Positions 6,387 to 11,515 of a DNA stretch of 11,515 bases are shown here, piece after piece. Origin of the DNA: Alcaligenaceae bacterium UBA6179 (GTDB lineage: Bacteria > Pseudomonadota > Gammaproteobacteria > Burkholderiales > Burkholderiaceae_B). The stretch spans positions 1 through 11,515 of the forward strand of contig DITR01000035.1 in the NCBI GenBank assembly GCA_002422175.1, read 5' to 3'. Both the position numbers and the translations under genes were made by a program. A model generated the notes under the pieces. That model was not told where the DNA came from. It saw only the letters and a program-made list of their open reading frames with translations, and did no database searches. Numbering within the stretch: the first letter of the stretch is position 1; every line of letters starts with the position of its first letter.

Positions 6387-6439
6387 GCTTTTTTTCACTC
6401 ATTCTTTAAACTTATTTGAACATTGCATAAGGTTTGTAA

Positions 6440-7825
6440 ATGAATCAATCAATTGAAAATGTCATTTATTGGTTTAGGCAAGACTTAAGGTTACACGACA
6501 ATATTGCGCTGCAAAATGCACATGCCAAATCAAAAAGCGTATGGCATGTTGCCCATAATCTACCAAACGAACTGACCTCTTGGGGTTTTAAACGCCACAG
6601 CGCAAATCGGCATTTTTTTAGACAGCAGGCTGTTGAAGGTTTAACTCATGCATTACAACAACACCACCAAAAATTTATTTCCTTAAATGACGTAACACCT
6701 AACGCTATTGTTGATTTAGCACGCCATCACAATATTAAACACATATTTTGCGAAACACTGGAAACACCTGAAGAATTGCAACAGCTACAAGATTTAAAGA
6801 ATGCTGGCTTGACCGTCTGTGACAGTGTTCAATCATGCTTATACGAGGACAATCAACTGCCGTTTACAGTTGCACAAACACCCGATATTTTTACGACATT
6901 TAGACAGTCTGTTGAACAAAGCAACCCATACCGAAACAACCAATCTGTGCATAGGCCTTTAGACAGCATCTACCCGCTCAGTCAAAAACCAAACCTCACG
7001 TCGTTAAACCAAACATCTCTCACACTGGCACTTGATGACAGGTCATCATTTCCATTCAATCAATCGCAATGGTGTGGCGATGAATACACAGCACTGCAAC
7101 ACGTATCGCGTTATTTTTCGAGTCAACTCCCTCAAACTTACAAGTTAACCCGCAACGCACTGACTGGCATTGATTATTCGACCCACTTTTCTCCATGGCT
7201 AGCCCATGGCGCTTTATCGCCTCGAAAAGTCTGGCAGGCACTTAAAAAACATGAAAAGGAATACGGTGCCAATGAAAGTACTTATTGGATCAGTTTTGAA
7301 TTACTTTGGCGAGAGCACTTTAGGCTGATGGCACGAAAGCACGGTGCCGCATTGTTTAAACAAAACGGATTAAAAAATAAACGCCAAGATAATGAGCCAC
7401 ACCAATTTGATCAACGGCAACGATCACGATCATCAAACTCATCAAAGCTCGACTCTCATTCCGTGCGTTCGCCCCGGCACACCCCATCAAACAATCACAA
7501 TTTTAAACGCTGGCAAACGGGTGAAACAGATCACCCATTAATTAATGCGGCAATGCATGAACTTGTCACAACAGGCTTTCTCTCTAATCGCTTAAGGCAA
7601 ATTGTGGCGAGTTACGCGATTCATGATTTAGATATTAACTGGCTTGCGGGTGCGGCGTGGTTTGAGCACTGTCTGATTGATTACGATGTGCATAGCAATC
7701 AGGGTAACTGGGCATACATTGCGGGTGTAGGCACTGACCCGCGGGGTGGTCGACGATTCAATACTGACAAACAAATGAAAGAATACGACCCTGATGGGTC
7801 ATATCAAAAGCGGTGGCAAGCATGA
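6440..7825 (+). CDS. DASH-type cryptochrome/photolyase
   Basis: A flavoprotein of the cryptochrome/photolyase family, DASH branch, which uses blue light and FAD to repair cyclobutane dimers (best in single-stranded DNA) and usually carries a methenyltetrahydrofolate antenna. The N-terminal photolyase domain begins VIYWFRQDLRLHDN. DASH features include SANRHFFRQQAVEGL, LPFTVAQTPDIFTTFR and TYKLTRNALTGIDYSTHFSPWLAHGALSPRKV, the FAD-binding region. LLWREHFRLMARKHG, LSNRLRQIVASY and SNQGNWAYIAGVGTDPRGGRRF complete the C-terminal domain. A good ribosome site (TAAGG, 7-base spacing) precedes ATG 6440. Residues about 312-354 are a polar Q/R/S/N/H-rich insertion where relatives have a linker of perhaps 10-17 residues. 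The stop overlaps the next start (ATGA). Confidence 0.93.
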   Translation: MNQSIENVIYWFRQDLRLHDNIALQNAHAKSKSVWHVAHNLPNELTSWGFKRHSANRHFFRQQAVEGLTHALQQHHQKFISLNDVTPNAIVDLARHHNIKHIFCETLETPEELQQLQDLKNAGLTVCDSVQSCLYEDNQLPFTVAQTPDIFTTFRQSVEQSNPYRNNQSVHRPLDSIYPLSQKPNLTSLNQTSLTLALDDRSSFPFNQSQWCGDEYTALQHVSRYFSSQLPQTYKLTRNALTGIDYSTHFSPWLAHGALSPRKVWQALKKHEKEYGANESTYWISFELLWREHFRLMARKHGAALFKQNGLKNKRQDNEPHQFDQRQRSRSSNSSKLDSHSVRSPRHTPSNNHNFKRWQTGETDHPLINAAMHELVTTGFLSNRLRQIVASYAIHDLDINWLAGAAWFEHCLIDYDVHSNQGNWAYIAGVGTDPRGGRRFNTDKQMKEYDPDGSYQKRWQA

Positions 7826-9351
7826 CCATACTTCACCTTGTATTAGGCGACCAGCTTAATATTCAACATAGTCATTTTAAAAAATCTGACCCAAGCACCA
7901 TTTTTGTCATGATGGAAGTACGTCAAGAAACCGACTATGTGTTGCATCATGCACAAAAAATTATCGCGATATTTGCAGCAATGCGAGATTTTGCACACAC
8001 CCTAGATGTATCGGGGCATCGGGTACATTATTTTAATATTGATGACCCTCTCAATACTCACAATATCACCACTAACTTAGACTCTTTAATTAATCTGTAC
8101 CAAGTTGACAAAATTATTTATCAAGCACCAGACGAATGGCGTATAGATCAACAACTTTCAGCATATGCAAGAGAGCATCATTTACCCGTTGAGATGATTG
8201 ACACTGAACATTTCATCACTCAACGCGATGAAGCCCAGCATATATTTAAAGGTCGTAAGCAATGGTTGATGGAATTTTTTTACCGACAACTGCGCACTAA
8301 ACATCATGTACTGATGCAAGACCCAAAAACACCCGTTGACGGCCAATGGAATTTTGATCAAGAAAACCGCAAACCATGGCGAGGTAAGCCTGCTGTGCCG
8401 CCAGACCATCGATCAAAACATGACCACAGCGTTTTATGGGCATCTATTCAAAAGCAAGGTGTCAAATCATTTGGAAACCCTCAAGAAAAAGATTTTAGGT
8501 GGCCCCTAAACCGAACTGAAGCCCTGTTGCAACTTGAAGATTTCATCACACAGCGCTTGGTGAATTATGGTGACTATCAAGATGCCATGACTCATTCAAA
8601 CTGGCGTATGTTTCATGCCCTGATTTCTTTTGCTTTAAATGTAAAAATGCTGTCACCCCTTGAGGTCATACAGCGTGCTCAATACGCCTGGCAACATGAA
8701 AAAGCGCCCATCGCTGCCGTTGAAGGTTTTATTAGACAAATACTGGGCTGGCGAGAATATGTACGGGGTATCTATTGGGCTCATATGCCTGAGTACGTTG
8801 AATCAAACGCCTTGTCACACCATGTGGACTTGCCAAAGTGGTTCTGGACTGGCGAAACAAAAATGAACTGTTTGGCTAAATCGATTGGCCAATCACTTGA
8901 ACATGCTTATGCCCACCACATTCAGCGTTTGATGGTTATCGGTAATTTTGCCTTACTAGCTGGTGTTAACCCCCAGCAGGTTCATGCCTGGTATTTAGGC
9001 GTCTATATTGATGCTTTTGAGTGGGTGGAACTTCCCAACACAGTGGGTATGAGCCAATATGCTGATCATGGCATCATGGCAACCAAACCTTATGTCAGCA
9101 GCGCCGCATACATTGACCGCATGAGTGATTACTGCAAAGGCTGTCACTACGACAAAAAAGTTAAAACAGGTGATCGTGCGTGCCCATTTAACGCCCTATA
9201 TTGGCATTTTTATGATCGACATCGTGCGTCATTTGAACGCAACCCACGTATCGGTATGGCTTATCGTCAACTCGAAAAAATGCCTGTTGAAACACGACAA
9301 GCTTTAAATTTTCAGGCTATGTCAATGATAAAAAATATCGACAATTTATAA
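7822..9351 (+). CDS. phrB: Iron-sulfur bacterial (6-4) photolyase, PhrB/CryB type
   Basis: A prokaryotic (6-4) photolyase with FAD and a 4Fe-4S cluster; characterised relatives use a lumazine (6,7-dimethyl-8-ribityllumazine) antenna. The family start MTILHLVLGDQLN is present. The only four cysteines are C350, C438, C441 and C454, which match the cluster ligands I recall for Agrobacterium PhrB at the same residue numbers. The repair-site histidines (AHHIQRLM, H365/H366), Y424 and the aromatic chain W342, W390, Y430 also fall at PhrB-equivalent positions. Length 509 fits. I chose ATG 7822, which overlaps the DASH stop as ATGA and implies translational coupling; the GTG at 7813 would add only three residues inside the upstream gene. 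No truncation is seen, so the enzyme should be active. Confidence 0.95.
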   Translation: MTILHLVLGDQLNIQHSHFKKSDPSTIFVMMEVRQETDYVLHHAQKIIAIFAAMRDFAHTLDVSGHRVHYFNIDDPLNTHNITTNLDSLINLYQVDKIIYQAPDEWRIDQQLSAYAREHHLPVEMIDTEHFITQRDEAQHIFKGRKQWLMEFFYRQLRTKHHVLMQDPKTPVDGQWNFDQENRKPWRGKPAVPPDHRSKHDHSVLWASIQKQGVKSFGNPQEKDFRWPLNRTEALLQLEDFITQRLVNYGDYQDAMTHSNWRMFHALISFALNVKMLSPLEVIQRAQYAWQHEKAPIAAVEGFIRQILGWREYVRGIYWAHMPEYVESNALSHHVDLPKWFWTGETKMNCLAKSIGQSLEHAYAHHIQRLMVIGNFALLAGVNPQQVHAWYLGVYIDAFEWVELPNTVGMSQYADHGIMATKPYVSSAAYIDRMSDYCKGCHYDKKVKTGDRACPFNALYWHFYDRHRASFERNPRIGMAYRQLEKMPVETRQALNFQAMSMIKNIDNL

Positions 9352-9430
9352 GATACATAAAATATTGCAACCCTATGCGCTATTACCACTATATGACGCA
9401 TACTTGTCAGGTTAAAGCAGTCCATTTAAT

Positions 9431-9446
9431 GATATTTCGATATTTC
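9431..9446. repeat. Tandem 8-bp repeat upstream of the DUF2237 gene
   Basis: GATATTTC occurs twice back to back in the 138-base gap between the (6-4) photolyase stop and the DUF2237 start. TTGTCA (near 9403) upstream and TACACT (9451-9456) downstream are weak promoter-like hexamers. The gap shows no terminator with a T tract. It may contain the DUF2237 promoter. Confidence 0.3.
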
Positions 9447-9489
9447 TTTGTACACTCCCTTCAATTAATAAAATGAAAGCGACAATCAA

Positions 9490-9882
9490 ATGAGTTTAGA
9501 ACACCCAATCGGCACAGCCTTAAATGTTCTCAATGAGCCATTGGTACCCTGCTCATACGACCCCTTAACGGGCTACTTTAGAGATGGGTGCTGTGAAACT
9601 GATGAGACAGATAGTGGCACGCATATTGTTTGCGCACGTGTCAGCCAAGCATTCTTAGATTTTTCAGTTGCACAGGGAAATGATTTGGTTACACCCCGGC
9701 CCGAGTGGCGGTTTCCTGGCCTCAAAGCAGGTGATCGCTGGTGCTTGTGTGTCACACGTTGGGTGCAGGCTTACCAAGCAGGTGTTGCACCTGACGTTGT
9801 GTTGGCCTCAACACACAATAAGGCGCTTGAACATGTTGAACTCAGCGTTTTAAAGCTGCACGCATATAAACCGAGCGTATAA
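9490..9882 (+). CDS. DUF2237 family protein
   Basis: A 130-residue soluble protein matching the DUF2237 pattern: ALNVLNEPLVPCSYDPLTGYFRDGCC, then THIVCARVSQAFLDFS, GNDLVTPRPEWRFPGLKAGDRWCLCVTRW and GVAPDVVLASTHNKAL. Six cysteines at family positions (PCS, GCC, VCA, WCLC) suggest a metal site or redox role, but no function is established. It starts at ATG 9490 with only a weak purine-rich ribosome site (GAAAGCG). It follows the photolyase operon on the same strand after 138 bases and may have its own promoter. No signal peptide or membrane segment is seen. Confidence 0.9.
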   Translation: MSLEHPIGTALNVLNEPLVPCSYDPLTGYFRDGCCETDETDSGTHIVCARVSQAFLDFSVAQGNDLVTPRPEWRFPGLKAGDRWCLCVTRWVQAYQAGVAPDVVLASTHNKALEHVELSVLKLHAYKPSV

Positions 9883-9951
9883 ACCCATTTAAAGCCTTTC
9901 TTTCTCTGAACCAGGGGCTTGGCGTAAAACTAAAAATGCGTTTCGATGAAA

Positions 9952-10311
9952 TTAAACCAATTTATCTATTGCTTGAGCTAAGTCAAAATCAAGCTGGGTC
10001 AAGCCATTTGAATCATGTGTACGCAAAGTGATGTCTACGCGGCTGTATACGTTGAACCATTCTGGATGGTGATTCATATCGTCAGCCACTTGTGCTACCC
10101 GAGTCATGAAAGCAAAAGCTGATTTAAAGTCTTTAAATTTAAAATGCGCTTGTAATGAATCGGTAGGTTGTAAAAAGTTTGAATCATGCGGTGCATTGGA
10201 ATCTTGCTTGACAGTTTGAGGCTGGCTTTGGCTCGGAATAAAACACCAAACGGGGTCAAGCTGAGTCATTAGCGATTGAATTTGATCTGGACTAAGCTTG
10301 ATGATTGCCAT
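9952..10311 (-). CDS. phhB: Pterin-4a-carbinolamine dehydratase
   Basis: This enzyme dehydrates 4a-hydroxytetrahydrobiopterin-type carbinolamines during pterin cofactor recycling. The active-site pattern is intact: D77-x3-HHP (81-83), Y89, H99 and D108 within HHPEWFNVYSRVDITLRTHDSNGL. FKFKDFKSAFAFMTRVA is the preceding family segment. ATG 10311 has an AGAGAG ribosome site about 8 bases upstream and lies 16 bases after the BLUF stop; an upstream TTG at 10341 would overlap BLUF and adds a non-family N-terminus. At 119 residues it is longer than usual because a Q/S/N-rich insertion of about 20 residues (27-50) lies between VWCFIPS and the first conserved strand. It is third in an operon with folE and BLUF, which fits a role in pterin metabolism. 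Confidence 0.93.
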   Translation of the reverse strand: MAIIKLSPDQIQSLMTQLDPVWCFIPSQSQPQTVKQDSNAPHDSNFLQPTDSLQAHFKFKDFKSAFAFMTRVAQVADDMNHHPEWFNVYSRVDITLRTHDSNGLTQLDFDLAQAIDKLV

Positions 10312-10327
10312 GATTGTTATCTCTCTT

Positions 10328-10783
10328 TTAAGCTCGGCCAATAATTGAGGCTGTCAACATCAACTCTTCAAGTAATGCCATCGAAACATCACCTGATACC
10401 GCATAAGGGTCGAGCACGGGGCGCTCTGAGTACTTTAAGACAATAGACGTATTGAGCTTTGATAAATTAACCTGCCCCATTGTCCACCCGCTAAATCGTC
10501 GCTCGCGAATTTCTTGGTAGTGCAGTAACACCACATCAGTATGACGGGGATCAGTAATGATGTGATTGTATAGACTGTTCACTTCAGACCGGCCACCTTC
10601 AATGGCTTGAAGATAAATACCGCCACCGTAGCAAAGAATACCTGTAATACCTTGACTCACGTTATGTGCACGTGACGCAGCCATAATCGACTCGGTTGTT
10701 TCAACGATCGGTGAATCGAGGTTTTCAGATTGAACAGGTTGTGGATCAACAGCACGACTAACGTAGAGTAAGCGAACAAGCAT
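10328..10783 (-). CDS. BLUF-domain blue-light photoreceptor
   Basis: A 151-residue short BLUF protein: an FAD-binding blue-light sensor without an attached output domain. The photocycle residues are present: Tyr7 (LLYVSR), Asn41 (SRAHN), Gln59 (YLQAIEG), Trp100 and Met102 (GWTMG). The Asn-Gln-Trp-Met spacing of 18, 41 and 2 equals that of AppA. The Tyr-to-Asn distance is 34 instead of 24, so about ten residues are inserted (around 12-24, PQPVQSENLDS). GITGILCYGGG and LYNHIITDPRH are further family segments. The C-terminal part (about 110-151, KYSERPVLDPYAVSG...) matches betaproteobacterial short BLUF proteins as I remember them. ATG 10783 overlaps the folE stop by one base (TAATG), with GAGGA 6 bases upstream. 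The signalling partner is unknown. Confidence 0.95.
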   Translation of the reverse strand: MLVRLLYVSRAVDPQPVQSENLDSPIVETTESIMAASRAHNVSQGITGILCYGGGIYLQAIEGGRSEVNSLYNHIITDPRHTDVVLLHYQEIRERRFSGWTMGQVNLSKLNTSIVLKYSERPVLDPYAVSGDVSMALLEELMLTASIIGRA

Positions 10784-11454
10784 TATTTTTCCTCACGCGG
10801 TAAGAGCGACAAAAATTCACGACGTAAATTAGGGTCTTTTAAAAAACTACCCCGCATCACTGAATTGATCATGCGGCTACCCATATCTTTGACACCTCGC
10901 CAAGACATGCAGTAATGGGTTGCGCTCATGACGACAGCCAAACCATCAGGTTGGGTTTTACTTTGAATTAAATCAGCCAGCTGCACCACAGCCTCTTCTT
11001 GTATTTGAGGTCGAGACATGATCCATTCAGCCAGACGAACATATTTTGATAACCCAATCACATTCGTGTGCTCGTTAGGCATGATACCCACCCACACTTG
11101 GCCAATAACAGGGCAAAAGTGATGACTGCACGCGCTACGCACAGTGATGGGCCCAACGATCATGAGTTCATTGAGATGCTCAACATTAGGGAACTCTGTA
11201 ATAACAGGTTGCGGGGCATAACGGCCCGCAAACACTTCTTTAAGATACATTTTGGCAACTCGGCGGGCTGTACCCAATGTATTGTGATCGCCCTCGGTAT
11301 CAATAACCAGACTTTCTAATACGCCCGCCATTTTTTGCTCAATTTCATCAAGCAAGTGTTCTAACTCACCGGGCTCAATAAATGCTGAAATATTGTCGTT
11401 GGCATGAAAACGTTTGCGCGCTTTCAAAATGCGTTCGCGAATCACGACAGACAT
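10783..11454 (-). CDS. folE: GTP cyclohydrolase I
   Basis: The enzyme converts GTP to 7,8-dihydroneopterin triphosphate, the entry step of folate and other pterin pathways. The zinc ligands are C109 and H112 (SACSHHFCP) and C182 (THYCMSWRG). Other signatures are HNTLGTARRVAKMY, ITEFPN, ELMIVGPITVRS, LSKYVRLAEW and QEEAVVQLADLI. ATG 11454 has AAGG 7 bases upstream and gives 223 residues. However, the frame stays open to the window edge, adding at least 20 acidic, polar residues (…DENSTDQGRP before Met), so the true start may be outside the window. It is the first visible gene of an operon with BLUF (one-base overlap) and carbinolamine dehydratase. Confidence 0.95.
   Translation of the reverse strand: MSVVIRERILKARKRFHANDNISAFIEPGELEHLLDEIEQKMAGVLESLVIDTEGDHNTLGTARRVAKMYLKEVFAGRYAPQPVITEFPNVEHLNELMIVGPITVRSACSHHFCPVIGQVWVGIMPNEHTNVIGLSKYVRLAEWIMSRPQIQEEAVVQLADLIQSKTQPDGLAVVMSATHYCMSWRGVKDMGSRMINSVMRGSFLKDPNLRREFLSLLPREEK
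10790..10794 (-). promoter_or_regulatory. Ribosome binding site for BLUF inside the folE 3' end
   Basis: GAGGA on the minus strand lies 6 bases before ATG 10783, within the last codons of folE. With the TAATG stop/start overlap, it supports coupled translation of folE and the photoreceptor. Confidence 0.7.
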
Positions 11455-11515
11455 GGGGCGACCTTGATCCGTCGAGTTTTCGTCGCCTTCAATTTGATCG
11501 TTTTCTGTTTGATCG

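Noticed and set aside
9373..9412. ATGCG...CGCAT dyad after the (6-4) photolyase gene
   Set aside because: Five-base arms with a long loop and no T tract; too weak for a terminator call.
9445..9459. TTTGTACAC resembling the CarH/LitR half-site pattern nnTnTACAn
   Set aside because: CarH sites need several copies at 11-base spacing; the positions 11 bases either side do not match, so a single copy is probably chance.

Overview
The window looks like chromosomal DNA of an aquatic, low-to-mid-GC betaproteobacterium. The FolE, BLUF and chorismate-lyase-like proteins read closest to Burkholderiales sequences I remember, and the AT-leaning coding would suit a Polynucleobacter-like lineage. This placement is from memory, not from a search. 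Genes are dense and mostly ordinary. I see no rRNA, tRNA, CRISPR array, transposase or integrase.

Layout. (1) Positions 1-1353 hold the 3' part of malate synthase G, followed by a clear hairpin terminator. (2) Positions 1588-3796 (+) hold a sulfur operon: a periplasmic tandem-rhodanese sulfurtransferase, a YeeE/YedE (TsuA-type) thiosulfate permease, and a 55-residue single-span protein with one Cys near its C-terminus. (3) Positions 3862-6042 hold an SbtA bicarbonate permease and an SbtB-like PII protein, both on the minus strand. They are separated by a plus-strand chorismate-lyase-like gene whose signal-peptide segment is cut from its mature domain by an in-frame TAG. (4) Positions 6234-9351 (+) hold a photoreactivation operon: a DUF2256 zinc-finger protein, a DASH-type cryptochrome/photolyase, and an iron-sulfur (6-4) photolyase of the PhrB type whose start overlaps the DASH stop. 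(5) Positions 9490-9882 (+) encode a DUF2237 protein. (6) Positions 11454-9952 (-) hold a coupled pterin/light operon: GTP cyclohydrolase I (folE), a BLUF blue-light receptor, and pterin-4a-carbinolamine dehydratase.

How they work together (inference). Regions 4 and 6 converge and together form a light-response and light-repair neighbourhood of about 5 kb: two flavin photolyases, a flavin photoreceptor, and the GTP-to-pterin enzymes upstream of the folate antenna used by many photolyases. Region 2 would import thiosulfate and handle sulfane sulfur in the periplasm. Region 3 would import bicarbonate under adenine-nucleotide control. The strongest leads are the amber-split chorismate-lyase-like gene, the unannotated 55-residue protein, the SbtB without its redox loop, and the BLUF gene nested between two pterin enzymes. 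Several proteins (DASH, carbinolamine dehydratase, BLUF) also carry polar, low-complexity insertions at surface positions. No gap between genes exceeds 300 bases.
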